Of a stretch of DNA of 64,000 bases, positions 42,850-60,010 are shown in pieces. Made by a program: the position numbers and the translations under genes. Source of the stretch: Deinococcus hopiensis KR-140 (GTDB lineage Bacteria > Deinococcota > Deinococci > Deinococcales > Deinococcaceae); contig NZ_FWWU01000009.1 in the NCBI RefSeq assembly GCF_900176165.1, positions 2,048,501 to 2,112,500 of the forward strand, in the 5' to 3' direction. Under the pieces are notes generated by a model. That model had not been told where the DNA came from. It worked only from the letters and a program-made list of their open reading frames with translations, and made no database searches. Position 1 is the stretch's first letter; every line of letters starts with the position of its first letter.

Positions 42850-44534
42850 GTGACTCAACGTAACCTCAAGGTGCTGATTGGCCTGCTGCTCGCCTCGGCT
42901 CCGGTGGCCTCGGCGCAGACCCTGCTGGACACATCGGCGGCTGTCTCGGTTCAAAACACCCTCAACGGCGTGGGCACTCCCAACTACGACGCCTGTAAGC
43001 TCGCGCCGCAGTACTGCGTGGGTGGTCAGGCCCCTGCCCAGAGCACGGCGAGTCAGGCTGCGGGAACCCCACCCCAGGCCGCGGCCACCACGCCCACCCC
43101 TGCAGCCGCTCCCACGCCCCAGGGTGCGCCCCTTCCGCCTCCCGCGCCGCTGACCGAAGCGCAACTCGCCACCCTCGGGCAGGCGCAGAGGGCGCTGGGG
43201 GGTGGGCAACTGGCGCAGGCCCGAACCCTGTTCGAGCGGTTGATCGCGCAGAACTACCGCCAGGCCGAACCGCACTTCGGCCTCGGCTTGACGCTGCTGA
43301 GTCAGAAAGACCTCAAGGGCGCGATTTTCGAGTTCACCCAGCTTACTGCCCTGGCTCCGGAACGTCCGGAAGGCCCCTACAACCTGGGCGTGATCGCCAC
43401 CCGTGAGGGCCGTTACGGCGAAGCGTTGCAGCTCTACACCCAGGCGGCGGCGCTGGCGGCAGGCAAGGCGAACGCCGCCACCCAGCGCCAGATTCTGGAA
43501 GCCCTGGCCGCCGAACAGGTGCGGGCGCGTGATTTCGCGGGGTTGACGAACACGCTGACATCCATCACGGCGCTTGATCCGAACGACGTGGACGCGCAGT
43601 TCCGACTGGCGCAGGCGCAGGTGCTGGCGGGGCAGGGAGCGCTGGCACTGCCCGGCACCTACGCCGTGCTGGAGCGTCAGCCGGGGCGGGTGGACGCCGC
43701 GCTGCTGCTCGCCGACATCTATGTGGGCCAGAACCTGCCGGACCGGGCCATCCGTGAACTCGATGCGGCGGCGGGGCGCGTAGCGAACGGCTCGGACCGC
43801 GCCACGCTGCTGATCCGCAAGGCCAACATCCAGGCGGCCACGGGCGATTCCCGCACCGCTGTGTTCACCGCCCAGGAAGCCACCCGGGAAGACACCCGCA
43901 GCGCCTCGGCCTTCGTCCGCCTGGCCGAGCTGCGCCTGGTGCGTCAGGACCGGGCCGGAGCGCTGAGCGCTTACCAGAAGGCCGTGCAGCTGGCCCCGCA
44001 GAACGCGGCCTACCGCCTCGCCCTGGCCACGCTGCGGCTGGCGGTAGGTCAGGTGGCGGACGCTGGGCGGGACGCCGCCGAGCTGGTCCGCCTGAAGCCC
44101 GAACCCCCCCTGCTGGCGCAGGCGCAGCTTGTGCAGGGCATCGCGGCGTTCCGGCAGGGGCAGTACGCCCAGGCGCGTACCGCGCTGCGGGCGAGTGCCC
44201 AGGGCACGCCCACCGCCGACGCCTACCTGTGGCTGGGCCTCAGCGCCTACGCCATGAAGGACTATGCGGGGGCCGCCGGAGCGCTGACCACCAGCGTGAA
44301 GTTGAATCCCACGCCCACCGCCCGGCAGAATCTGGCGGCGGCCCTGCTCGCCACCACCCGCTACGCGGAGGCCGAGGCCATCTTGCGCGGATTGGTTACC
44401 GATGATCCCAAAAACGCCGACGCGTGGTATTTGCTGGGACTCGCACAGCGCTCGCAGGCCCGTGAGGCAGACGCCCGCGTGTCGCTGAAAACCGCGGCTG
44501 ACCTGGGCAATGCCGCAGCGAGGACGGCGCTGAA

Positions 44535-44538
<4 letters not shown>
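42850..44538 (+). CDS. Secreted tetratricopeptide-repeat protein
   Basis: A 562-residue protein starting at GTG 42850, chosen by SD AGGAGGA 8 nt upstream; the frame is open from 42727 but without SD. Signal peptide NLKVLIGLLLASAPVASA is followed by a Pro/Ala/Thr-rich stretch (about 55-105) and then about 12 TPR-like helical repeats to the end (for example AEPHFGLGLTLLSQKDLKGA, AFVRLAELRLVRQDRAGALS, ADAWYLLGLAQRSQAREADA). Likely a periplasmic scaffold in envelope assembly. It overlaps the SPOR gene by 4 nt. Confidence 0.8.
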
Positions 44539-45898
<1,360 letters not shown>

Positions 45899-45902
<4 letters not shown>

Positions 45903-46603
45903 CGCGGGTGACGGCCATCCCCACCGCCACCATCAGCCGCCTCGTCACGTACCTGCGCATTCTGGAAGGTCTGGAGACGCAGGAGGTGGGGCGCACGAGC
46001 AGCAGTGACCTGGCCGAACGCGCCGGCGTCACGGCCTTTCAGGTGCGCAAGGACCTGGCGTACTTCGGCCGCTTTGGGACGCGGGGCATGGGCTACCTCG
46101 TGCCGGTCCTCAAGCGGGAGCTGATGCGGGTCTTGGGCCTCAACCGCACCTGGAACGTGGTAATTGTGGGTGTGGGGCGGCTGGGGCAGGCCATCGCCAA
46201 TTACCCAGCCGCCGGGGACTACCAGTTCCAATACGTGGGCCTGTTTGACGTGAGCCCGGAGCTCATCGGCCACACTGTGCGGCATCTGACCGTGCAACAT
46301 GTCGAGACGCTGGGCCAGTTTGTACAGACCACCCCGGTCGACATGGGATTTTTGGCGGTCCCCCCCGAACGGGCGCAGGACGCCGCCCAAACGCTCGTTG
46401 AGGCGGGCATACGCGGTATCCTGAACTTCGCCCCCACGGTCATTCAACCGCGCACCGCTGACCGGGGCGATGTGGCCGATCCAGGCGATGAGTGGCGCGG
46501 CGTCACCATTGAGAACGTCGATTTTTTGGCTGGCATGAAGCGGCTGGCCTTTTACACCCTCAATCCCCATCTCAAATCCGCCGATCTGGAGGAACAAGAA
46601 TGA
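45899..46603 (+). CDS. rex: Redox-sensing transcriptional repressor Rex
   Basis: A 234-residue Rex. The N-terminal winged helix (about 10-78) contains SDLAERAGVTAFQVRKDLAY and the FGRFGTRGMGY wing. The Rossmann NAD(H)-binding motif is VVIVGVGRLGQAIANY with G91-x-G-xx-G96. Rex leaves DNA when NADH/NAD+ rises and so derepresses fermentative or respiratory genes. It is embedded by 4-nt overlaps between a SPOR protein and a lipoprotein, an unusual setting. No Rex operator (TTGTGAA-type palindrome) was spotted upstream of the operon. Confidence 0.92.
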
Positions 46604-47196
46604 AGAAACTCGGTCTGTTTGCCCTGCCCCTGTTGGTTGCCGGATGTGGCTTAAGTGGAACGGACGCACCTACACGTCCCTATACCATTACTATCGAGCC
46701 GTTGGGATATAGAGTGACCGGCACTACCGCCAGAATTATTACCATTACAAGCGCCACAATCAACCTCTATAGTGCTGCAGGTGCACCAGACGTCAGCTCC
46801 ATCGATTACACAGCAATTATTTTGAATTCCAAAGGAGATAGGGCTGCTCTTGACAATTCTGTCATCGTGCCAGCTACTGGAACACTTCTGGGACGAGCGA
46901 GAGGGGGATATGTGTGTACAAACACCAGTCTCCCGTCTGCATCCTGCTCTATGTCAAGGCCTGACGCCATTATGACGAATACAGGACCGCTTCAATGGAT
47001 CGAGAACAGCATCACAAAATTTGTCATGCCCTTTGAATGGGCAGTTGCTCATGATTCTGCCTTTTCTGGAGTCAACGTTCCAGGAGAGGACCCTGCAGGT
47101 TGGTATGCTCAATTTACTTTTACTGCCAATCAAACCAACGGCAGGACAGTGACCTGGAAACAGAACTACCAAATTGTCTCTCCTGCAGGTAGCTAA
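46600..47196 (+). CDS. AT-rich putative lipoprotein of unknown function
   Basis: A 198-residue protein with a classical lipobox (MKKLGLFALPLLVAG-C16). The mature part is Thr/Ser/Ile/Asn-rich and beta-like (ITIEPLGYRVTGTTARIITI), with two cysteines near 107-116 and a final ITKFVMPFEWAVAHD and QFTFTANQTNGRTVTW. I recognise no family. Base composition is clearly lower than its neighbours: 27 of 60 GC in 46681-46740 and 32 of 60 in 46741-46800. It nonetheless overlaps rex by the tight ATGA, so it is expressed from the operon. Confidence 0.75.
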   Translation: MKKLGLFALPLLVAGCGLSGTDAPTRPYTITIEPLGYRVTGTTARIITITSATINLYSAAGAPDVSSIDYTAIILNSKGDRAALDNSVIVPATGTLLGRARGGYVCTNTSLPSASCSMSRPDAIMTNTGPLQWIENSITKFVMPFEWAVAHDSAFSGVNVPGEDPAGWYAQFTFTANQTNGRTVTWKQNYQIVSPAGS

Positions 47197-47212
47197 ATTC
47201 CGTCTTTAAAAT

Positions 47213-47252
47213 AGAGAACGAGGGCAGCCATGAGACGCTGCCCTCGTTCTCT
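47213..47252. terminator. Bidirectional terminator after the rex operon
   Basis: Perfect 16-bp stem (47213-47228 with 47237-47252), 8-nt loop, between convergent genes. The minus-strand exit is T-rich (ATTTTAAAG). Confidence 0.88.
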
Positions 47253-47265
47253 TCACTTACGCTGT

Positions 47266-49173
<1,908 letters not shown>

Positions 49174-49180
49174 GTCCCAC

Positions 49181-49186
49181 AGAATA
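49181..49186 (-). promoter_or_regulatory. Leaderless -10 box of the nucleotidase gene
   Basis: TATTCT on the minus strand, 7 nt before the GTG at 49173. Confidence 0.5.
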
Positions 49187-49339
49187 CCGCCCCACATCAA
49201 GGCTGTGTAGACAGAAAGGAGCCTGCGAGGTGGGCCGGGCCAAGCCCACGGGCACCGCCGGGCGCTCGCCCCCCAGACCGCGCACGTAAATCTGCGTCTG
49301 CCGTGCCCTGCCGCGCCCCACATTTGCTACGCGGCAGGG

Positions 49340-49999
<660 letters not shown>

Positions 50000-50025
50000 A
50001 CACGCCTCCAGCGGAGCAGGGGGCT

Positions 50026-50045
50026 GCCGGCTGCCGGCAGCCGGC
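50026..50045. repeat. 20-bp perfect palindrome between glcD and glcE
   Basis: A self-complementary 20-bp GC-only-but-four sequence built from GCCGGCTGCC and its complement. It may form a cruciform or strong RNA hairpin in the intercistronic region. Confidence 0.6.
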
Positions 50046-50084
50046 CAAAACGGCGCGCGCCCTCTCCTGAGGAGCTTTACAAGT

Positions 50085-50109
50085 CCGCTCTCTGCCCTCT
50101 GCTCTGCGC
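50085..50109 (-). repeat. Intercistronic element of the glc operon, copy 2
   Basis: On the minus strand it starts GCGCAGAGCAGAGGGCAGAG, just after the glcD stop. It matches the element at 51595-51620 except for A/G exchanges. Confidence 0.5.
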
Positions 50110-50122
50110 AACATCGGTCTTC

Positions 50123-51538
50123 TCACGGCAGCACCTTGCCTGGATTGAGCCGCTCGGCCGGGTCCAGCGCCCGTTTCACGTTCCACAGGACGTCCAGGGT
50201 CACGGGGTCCACCGCTTCGCGCATAAAGGGCCGCTTCATGGTGCCGATGCCGTGTTCGCCGCTCAGCACACCTCCGTGCCGGATCGCCACCGCTGCAATT
50301 TGGTGGGCCAGCTCATGTACGGCGTCCGCCGACTCACGCCGGGGATCGAAGAGGATGTTGGGGTGGAGGTTGCCGTCGCCAATGTGCCCGAACTGCACGA
50401 CGGGGAACCCGCTCGCGTCACCCAGCGCGCGAATTTCACGCACCACGTCGGGCAGCACACTCCTGGGAACCACGATGTCCTCGTTCATGCGTTGGGGACG
50501 AATGCGGCCCAGCGCGGGGCTAACCGAGCGGCGGGCCTGCCACAACGCGGCGCTCTCGGCGTCGCTGGAGGCGCGGCGCACAGTGCCTCCAGCCTCCACG
50601 CAGGCCGCCTCCACGAGGGCCCGCTCCTCCTCCACCGTGTCCAGGTCGTCGCCGTCGGTGTCCACCAGCAGCACCGCACCAGCGTCCACTGGGAGGCCGA
50701 GGTGCAGGTAATCCTCCACGGCCCGGGTACACGCCTGGTCCATGAATTCCAGCTTGCTGGGCACGGCCCCGGCCGCGATGGCGGCGCTCACCGCCTCGGC
50801 GCAGGCTCCCACTTCCGCGAAGCTCGCCATCAGGGTCCGGGTGAACTTCGGGGGCGGCGTGAGGCGGAGCGTGGCCTCCGTAATCAGGCCCAGGGTGCCC
50901 TCGGAGCCGATCAGGAGCCCGGCAAGATCATAAGCGCCCCGGCCCACCTCGTAGACCTCGCCTTCCGCGTCCACGAATTCGAGCGACTTCACGTAATCGC
51001 CCGTCACGCCGTACTTGAAGCACATCGGGCCGCCCGCGTTCTCGCCGAGATTGCCGCCGATGGTGCTCGTGCGGAAGCTCGCCGGATCGGGGGGGTAGAG
51101 CAGGCCGTAGGGCCGGGCCATTTCGGTAACGCTGAGCGTGACCACCCCCGCCTGTGCCCGAGCCTCGCGCCGCTCGGGAAAGACTTCCAGCCGGGTCATG
51201 CGGGTAAAGGAGATGACGAGGCCCGGCTGCATGGGGGCCGCGCCGCCGCTCAGCCCACTGGCCGCGCCGCGCCCGACGATGGGCACGCCGGCCGCCCGCG
51301 CGGTTTGCACCGCCGTTACCACGTCCGCCGTGCTCTCGGGCAGCACGACGGCGAGCGGCGTTTCTCCAAACTGAATGGCGTCGTAGCGGTAGCTCAGCCG
51401 CTCGGAGAGGGCCGAGAGGACCTTCTTTGGGCCCAGCAGGCGGGTGAGCTCCGCGGCGAGGGCGTTGTCCGGCGCCGCGTTGGAACGGGGCTTGGGGGCA
51501 GGCGAACCGGGCGAGAGGGCGGTTTTACGGGGAATCAC
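50123..51538 (-). CDS. glcD: Glycolate oxidase subunit GlcD (FAD-linked oxidase)
   Basis: A 471-residue FAD-linked dehydrogenase. The FAD-binding domain has PIVGRGAASGLSGGA and FRTSTIGGNLGENAGGPMCFKYGV; the C-terminal domain has FGHIGDGNLHPN and GVLSGEHGIGTMKRPFM. It is the catalytic subunit of the glycolate oxidase complex (D-lactate dehydrogenase-like). The start is set at GTG 51538; the frame stays open to 51628. It lies between glcF and glcE with 94- and 123-bp spacers that share a repeated element. Confidence 0.9.
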   Translation of the reverse strand: MIPRKTALSPGSPAPKPRSNAAPDNALAAELTRLLGPKKVLSALSERLSYRYDAIQFGETPLAVVLPESTADVVTAVQTARAAGVPIVGRGAASGLSGGAAPMQPGLVISFTRMTRLEVFPERREARAQAGVVTLSVTEMARPYGLLYPPDPASFRTSTIGGNLGENAGGPMCFKYGVTGDYVKSLEFVDAEGEVYEVGRGAYDLAGLLIGSEGTLGLITEATLRLTPPPKFTRTLMASFAEVGACAEAVSAAIAAGAVPSKLEFMDQACTRAVEDYLHLGLPVDAGAVLLVDTDGDDLDTVEEERALVEAACVEAGGTVRRASSDAESAALWQARRSVSPALGRIRPQRMNEDIVVPRSVLPDVVREIRALGDASGFPVVQFGHIGDGNLHPNILFDPRRESADAVHELAHQIAAVAIRHGGVLSGEHGIGTMKRPFMREAVDPVTLDVLWNVKRALDPAERLNPGKVLP

Positions 51539-51594
51539 AGCGGGCCCCGCAGGAAGCGGAGCGCAGAGGCCAGATGGCTGCCAACGGCAGGCGC

Positions 51595-51620
51595 GCTGCC
51601 CTTTGCCCTCCGCTCCGCGC
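51595..51620 (-). repeat. Intercistronic element of the glc operon, copy 1
   Basis: On the minus strand it starts GCGCGGAGCGGAGGGCAAAG, just after the glcF stop. See the matching copy at 50085-50109. Confidence 0.5.
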
Positions 51621-51632
51621 ATCGCCACGCCC

Positions 51633-52910
<1,278 letters not shown>

Positions 52911-53034
52911 GCCGCTTCTCCCGTCACGCCGCACAGGATAGAGGCGCGGCGTCAAGACAAAAGAGAGGGATGTAGGCAGGGAGATAGGCAAGGGAGCGGC
53001 CAGCAGACAGTCTCCAGCGGCCGGGAGAAGAACC

Positions 53035-54216
53035 TCATCCCGGCCGCTTCCGGGGCAAGCCGAGCAAGAGGGACAGGGGTCCGGCCAGCAAGCACCACAG
53101 GGCCGCTTCCAGTCCGAAGTGCCCTGCGATCCACCCCAGCGCGAGGGGCACCGCGCCGCCCACCATGCCGGTCACGCTGCCCAAGGCCATGACCGTGCCG
53201 CTGCGCTCCGGCAGGCTGCCGTAGAGCCTCGCCTGCAAAACGGCGTACCAGCCGGCATTGAGCAGGCCCAGAAGACCGAGCAGCACGAGCTTGCCCGTGA
53301 TCTGGGGCACGAGGAAGAAGGCGGGAAAGAGCAGCGCGGTGAGCAGCGAAGAGACCCGCAGGTACGCCACGCCGGACACCCGCTCCAGGAGCGGCACCAC
53401 CAGCACGTCGCCGAGGAGGCCCACGCCGGTAAAGACGGTTACGGCCAGCCCTGCCACCGCCGGCGAAGCGCCCACGCTGTCCACGAAATACAGCGCCACG
53501 AGGCCGCGAAATACGTCTGCCGTCAGGTTTCCCGCTTCCAGCAGCAGCAGCCAGCGGCGTACATCGGCGCGGGCCAGCGCGCCCCGAATGTCGCGCCACG
53601 CTTCACGGAAGTTGAGCCCTTCCCCCGTCTCCACCTCTTGCGCGAGAGCGGTTCGGGAGCGCCACATCAGGGCGAGCGCGCCCACGGTCAGCGCGGCAAG
53701 CAGGCCGAACACGGGCCGCCAACCCAGACCCAGCGTGACGGAGAGGCCGACGAGCAGCGGCCCGACGACGTTGCCCACCGAACCCACCAGCGTCCAGCGG
53801 GCCATGTTCTGCTCGCGCCGCTCGGGTTCGGCGTCCATCAGTGCGGCCTGGGTCAGGCTCACGAACGCGCCCGAAGCCGGGTAGAACAGCAGCAACGCGG
53901 CGAGCAGCGGCCAGAAGTCTCCCGAGGCGGCGAAGAGGCACAGCGACAGGGCGAAGGCCAGCCCACCGCCCAGCACCAGATGTTTTCTGTACCCCCGGTC
54001 CGCCAGCAGCCCGAACAGCGGTTCGATGACATTCGCGAAGATAGCGGGCAGACCCAGCAGCAGGCCGATCTGCGCATAGGAGAGCGCGAGGTCCGCGCGG
54101 ACGAGCGGCCACGCCGAGCCGGTGGCTCCGTCCACGAGTTCGTCGGCCAGTTCGGCGGCGAGGGCAGCGATCAGGAAGCCGAGGGAAAGCCTCAGCAGGC
54201 GTGCAGGTGCGGTCAC
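53035..54216 (-). CDS. Major facilitator superfamily transporter
   Basis: A 393-residue MFS protein with about 12 hydrophobic segments in two six-helix bundles. The loop 2-3 motif reads GLLADRGYRKH (about 68-78) and a short charged central loop (TALAQEVETGEGLNFREAWR) joins the halves. Transported compound unknown. GTG start with SD AAAGGA. It is upstream of and co-oriented with glcF, with a 124-bp gap, so a link to glycolate uptake is possible but unproven. Confidence 0.82.
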   Translation of the reverse strand: MTAPARLLRLSLGFLIAALAAELADELVDGATGSAWPLVRADLALSYAQIGLLLGLPAIFANVIEPLFGLLADRGYRKHLVLGGGLAFALSLCLFAASGDFWPLLAALLLFYPASGAFVSLTQAALMDAEPERREQNMARWTLVGSVGNVVGPLLVGLSVTLGLGWRPVFGLLAALTVGALALMWRSRTALAQEVETGEGLNFREAWRDIRGALARADVRRWLLLLEAGNLTADVFRGLVALYFVDSVGASPAVAGLAVTVFTGVGLLGDVLVVPLLERVSGVAYLRVSSLLTALLFPAFFLVPQITGKLVLLGLLGLLNAGWYAVLQARLYGSLPERSGTVMALGSVTGMVGGAVPLALGWIAGHFGLEAALWCLLAGPLSLLLGLPRKRPG

Positions 54217-54456
54217 AGGTCTTGGTTCCTTTCACGAGAGCGGCGTCATAGGGCAGCGGCTCAGCGCGAACGGGAGGCGGCAGACCGGTGTAGCACCGGG
54301 AGGCAGGCCAGGGTTACCAGGGGGGCAAGGGCATGGGGTCAGTGTAATACGGACTGCGGTTGAATGACTTCGTGGACGATGGGGTAGGAGCCGACCTCAG
54401 CGCCCAGCTGTCGGCAGACAGGAGGAAAAGCGTCCACTGCTGAAAGCTGCCCCCCT

Positions 54457-55278
54457 CTACCCCCGCCGCACCTGGGCCAGAATCCCGGCGGCGATCTCCT
54501 CCACGCTGGCGCTGGTGGTGTCGCGCACGGGGACGCCCGCACGCTGAAAGAGCCGCTCGGCGCGGCGGACCTCGTGTTCACACTGCTCCAGGCTGGCGTA
54601 GCGACTGGCGGGCTTCCGCTGGGTACGGATGGCGTGCAGCCGCCGGGGGTCGATGGTCAGGCCATGCAGTTTGGCCCGGTGCGCTTCGAGGGGGATGGGC
54701 AGCGACTCGCGCTCGAAATCGTCCTCGGCGAGCGGATAATTGCTGGCACGAATGCCGTGCTGGAGGGCCAGGAAGAGGCTCGTGGGCGTCTTGCCCGCGC
54801 GGCTGACGCCCACCAGGATCACGTCTGCGAGGCCGTACTGCCGGTCCCCCAGGCCGTCGTCGGTGGCAAGGGCGAAATCCAGAGCGTCCATCCGCGCGAG
54901 GTAGCTCTGCTGATCGTGCATATCGTGGTGCCGCCCCACCCGGCGCGAAGCCGGCACGCCCAGCTCGCCCTCCAGCCGCGTGAGGCCGGGGCCCAGCAGA
55001 TCGAAGACCTGGGCGGGGGCCATGTCGAGTTCGCGCAGCACAGAGGCGTCGGTGATGGTGGTGAAGATCAGGGGACGCTCGCCACGAGAAGCCAGGGCGG
55101 CCACCTCACGCGCCACGCCCTGCGCGGCCGCAACCGTACCGACGAAGGAGCGCTGAATGTACTTCAGCGGCTGATCGGGGAAGTGCGCCAGCAGCGCCCG
55201 GGCCACCGTCTCGGCGGTGAGGCCCGTATGGTCCGAGACGATCAGGACCGTGCGGGGTTGTGCTGTGGGGGAGGACAT
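54457..55278 (-). CDS. ppsR: PEP synthase regulatory protein (kinase / pyrophosphorylase, DUF299)
   Basis: A 273-residue bifunctional regulator. It shows the N-terminal SDHTGLTAETVARALLAHFP, the P-loop G157-VSRAGKT164 and the C-terminal TIDPRRLHAIRTQRKP interrupted by SRYA. It phosphorylates (ADP-dependent) and dephosphorylates a Thr next to the catalytic His of PEP synthase, turning it off and on. It is divergent from ppsA, its target, with 170 bp between the starts, supporting the assignment. Confidence 0.93.
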   Translation of the reverse strand: MSSPTAQPRTVLIVSDHTGLTAETVARALLAHFPDQPLKYIQRSFVGTVAAAQGVAREVAALASRGERPLIFTTITDASVLRELDMAPAQVFDLLGPGLTRLEGELGVPASRRVGRHHDMHDQQSYLARMDALDFALATDDGLGDRQYGLADVILVGVSRAGKTPTSLFLALQHGIRASNYPLAEDDFERESLPIPLEAHRAKLHGLTIDPRRLHAIRTQRKPASRYASLEQCEHEVRRAERLFQRAGVPVRDTTSASVEEIAAGILAQVRRG

Positions 55279-55448
55279 GGCCGCAGCCTGACATACGGCA
55301 TGGCCGGACAGAACGTGAAGGCTGTCCCCCGGTGGGTGGCAGGACCCTGACCTTTGCCGGGTTAAGCTGAGCGGGCACCACAGCACACCAGGTACACCAA
55401 CCCCCACCGTTTCCACGGGCGGGAGGCTCACCAACACGCGGAGGACAC

Positions 55449-57830
<2,382 letters not shown>

Positions 57831-57843
57831 GGAGAAACAAAGG

Positions 57844-57880
57844 GAAGCGGGACGGTTCCTCAGAGGAACCGTCCCGCTTC
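57844..57880. terminator. Bidirectional terminator between ppsA and the binding-protein gene
   Basis: Perfect 16-bp stem (57844-57859 with 57865-57880), 5-nt loop, between convergent genes. Confidence 0.85.
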
Positions 57881-57888
57881 TGCTGTTC

Positions 57889-59079
57889 TTACTTCAGGCT
57901 CTCGGCGTTCACGATCTGAATCTTGGCCACCTGGCCCTGCAGCACGTTATCGAACTTCATGATCAGCACGCGCGACCGCTGGCGCTCACCGAGGTCGTTG
58001 AAGGTGACGGCCCCGGTGATGGTGGCGCACTGGCTCTGATCGGCACTGAAGCATGCGGCGAGGTTGACCTTGCGGACAGCCTCGCTGACTTGGGCACGGG
58101 TGGGCACCCGGCCGCCGTTCAAGGTGGACTTGATGGCCGCCAACAGCGCATTTGTGGCGTCGTAGGCGTACACCGCCACACCGCTGGGGGCCGCGCCGTA
58201 AGCCGCCTTGTAGCGGTTGGTGAAGTCCAGCGCGTTGTTGAAGGTGCTGACCGGCCCGAATACGGTGGAGTACACCGTGCCCGCCGCCGCGATGCCCGCA
58301 CGCCTGAGGAAGGAGGGCGAATCCAGGCCGTCACCGCCCATGAACGTGGCGGTCACACCCGCGTCGCGCAGCGCCTTGACCAGGGCCGAGCCGGTATCGT
58401 CGGTACCGCCGAAGTAGACGACACCGGCTCCACTGGCCTTGACCTTTTTCACCGCATCGGCGATCTGGGACGCGTTGGAAGCCCCCAGGTAACCGGCAAC
58501 CTTCACCGAGCGCTTTTTCAGGCTGGCCTGCAGCACCTTGGTCAGACCGTTGCCGTAGGCAGTGTTGTCCGAGACGACGTACACCGAGCCCGCCTTGAGT
58601 TCGTCGGCGATGTAGTCGGCGGCAGCCACCGCCTGCGCGCTGTCGGGTGCGACCACGCGGCTGAAGTTCACCCAGTCGTGCTGCGTGAGTTGATCGTTGG
58701 TGCTCGCGGGCGAGATCGTGGCCAGCTTGGCGGGGGCCAGCGCCTGCGCGAGCACGTTGGACACGCTGGAATTCAGCGCCCCCACCACACCCAGAATGCT
58801 GCGGTCCGCCAGGATGTTTTTCGCCACCAACGCGCCTTGGGTGGCCGACGCCTGGTCATCCATGGGCACCAGCACCAGGTCGTGGCCCATTGCCTTGAAC
58901 GCCTGCACCTGCTTTTGCACGGCGAGTTCTGCACCGCGCCGCACCTCACTGCCGATGGGCGTGAGGCTGCCACTCAGGGGGCTCACGGAGGCGATCTTGA
59001 TGGTGGCGGCCTGCGAGGCGCCGGACAGCAACAGGGCCGAAACAATCAGTTTTTTCAGGAGGCTCTTGGAGGGCTGCAT
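57889..59079 (-). CDS. Branched-chain amino acid ABC transporter substrate-binding protein (LivJ/K-like)
   Basis: A 396-residue type I periplasmic binding protein. Signal peptide LLKKLIVSALLLSGASQA is followed by the family start ATIKIASVSPLSGSLTPIG and ELAVQKQVQAF; later YVVSDNTAYGNGL, AGVVYFGGTDDTGS and VYAYDATNALLAAI fit LivJ/K. It should capture branched-chain or other amino acids. The permease and ATPase genes (livHMGF) are not adjacent, so it is an orphan here. A 12-bp palindrome lies 80 bp upstream. Confidence 0.88.
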   Translation of the reverse strand: MQPSKSLLKKLIVSALLLSGASQAATIKIASVSPLSGSLTPIGSEVRRGAELAVQKQVQAFKAMGHDLVLVPMDDQASATQGALVAKNILADRSILGVVGALNSSVSNVLAQALAPAKLATISPASTNDQLTQHDWVNFSRVVAPDSAQAVAAADYIADELKAGSVYVVSDNTAYGNGLTKVLQASLKKRSVKVAGYLGASNASQIADAVKKVKASGAGVVYFGGTDDTGSALVKALRDAGVTATFMGGDGLDSPSFLRRAGIAAAGTVYSTVFGPVSTFNNALDFTNRYKAAYGAAPSGVAVYAYDATNALLAAIKSTLNGGRVPTRAQVSEAVRKVNLAACFSADQSQCATITGAVTFNDLGERQRSRVLIMKFDNVLQGQVAKIQIVNAESLK

Positions 59080-59158
59080 AAGCCATGTTGACAGGGCGGC
59101 GATAACAGCTCTCTTACAGCAAAATGTGCACCTCCTGCTGTACTTTGTTAACCTTTTT

Positions 59159-59170
59159 CCTGACGTCAGG
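59159..59170. promoter_or_regulatory. 12-bp palindrome upstream of the LivJ/K-like gene
   Basis: CCTGACGTCAGG, perfectly self-complementary, about 80 bp upstream of the minus-strand start at 59079. A candidate operator in the promoter region. Confidence 0.4.
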
Positions 59171-59374
59171 CATCAGAAAAGGATGTTTTAAGGAAGTGCG
59201 TGCATATCCCACGTTCGCCTGTGCACCCGGGAGCCCCTGTTATGCAGACTCCGATTGAACCGCTCGGCCAGCGACTGAACCCGAGCAGAGTGAGAAGGAG
59301 AGAAACGGGTTCCGGGTATGGCGTTGACAAGCTGGCGGTCTTCCGGTTTGTTCAAGAACCAGTCCGAGCCCGCA

Positions 59375-60007
59375 TTACCGGCCGTGGTCGAACGCCAGGC
59401 GCAATGCCAGCCCACCCAGCACCGCCCCCATCCACTGCCGCTGGATTCTGGCCCACCGGGGGCGCGCCGCCAGAAAAGCCGCCACGCTTCCCGCCGTCAT
59501 CACCAGCGAGAAGTTCACCAGGCAACTCACGCTGATCTGGGTCAGCCCCAGCACCAGACTCTGCACGATGGGCGGCCCGCGTTCCGGACGGATGAACTGC
59601 GGCAGCAGCGCCAGGTAGAACACGGCCACCTTGGGGTTAAGCAGGTTGGTCATGAAGCCCATCTGAACCAGCCGCCAGGCTGGACCGTGGGGCAGGGTGC
59701 GGGGCGCGAAGGGCGAGCTTCCGCCCGGCTTGACCGCCTGCCACGCCAGCCATAGCAGGTAGGTGGCCCCGGCCAGCTTGAGGGCCAGGTAGGCGTAGGG
59801 CACGGCCAGCAGCAGCGCCGAGAGGCCGAACGACGCCGCCAGCATATGCACCAGAAATCCCAGCAGCACGCCCCCCAGCGACAGCACGCCCGCCCGCCGT
59901 CCCTGCAACAGCGCGCGCGACACCACGTACATCATGTTTGGCCCCGGCGTCAGCACCAGCACGAGGGCGGCCAGGGCAAAGAGCAGCAGATCGTGCAGCG
60001 GAATCAC
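59375..60007 (-). CDS. LysE/RhtB-family amino acid exporter
   Basis: A 210-residue protein with six hydrophobic segments and the family signature LVLTPGPNMMYVVSRAL (about 18-34), then GVLLGFLVHMLAASFGLSAL and MGFMTNLLNPKVAVFYLALLPQF. It exports amino acids or homoserine lactones. It starts 3 bp after the RlmI-like gene, so the two form an operon. Confidence 0.88.
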   Translation of the reverse strand: MIPLHDLLLFALAALVLVLTPGPNMMYVVSRALLQGRRAGVLSLGGVLLGFLVHMLAASFGLSALLLAVPYAYLALKLAGATYLLWLAWQAVKPGGSSPFAPRTLPHGPAWRLVQMGFMTNLLNPKVAVFYLALLPQFIRPERGPPIVQSLVLGLTQISVSCLVNFSLVMTAGSVAAFLAARPRWARIQRQWMGAVLGGLALRLAFDHGR

Positions 60008-60010
60008 GTT

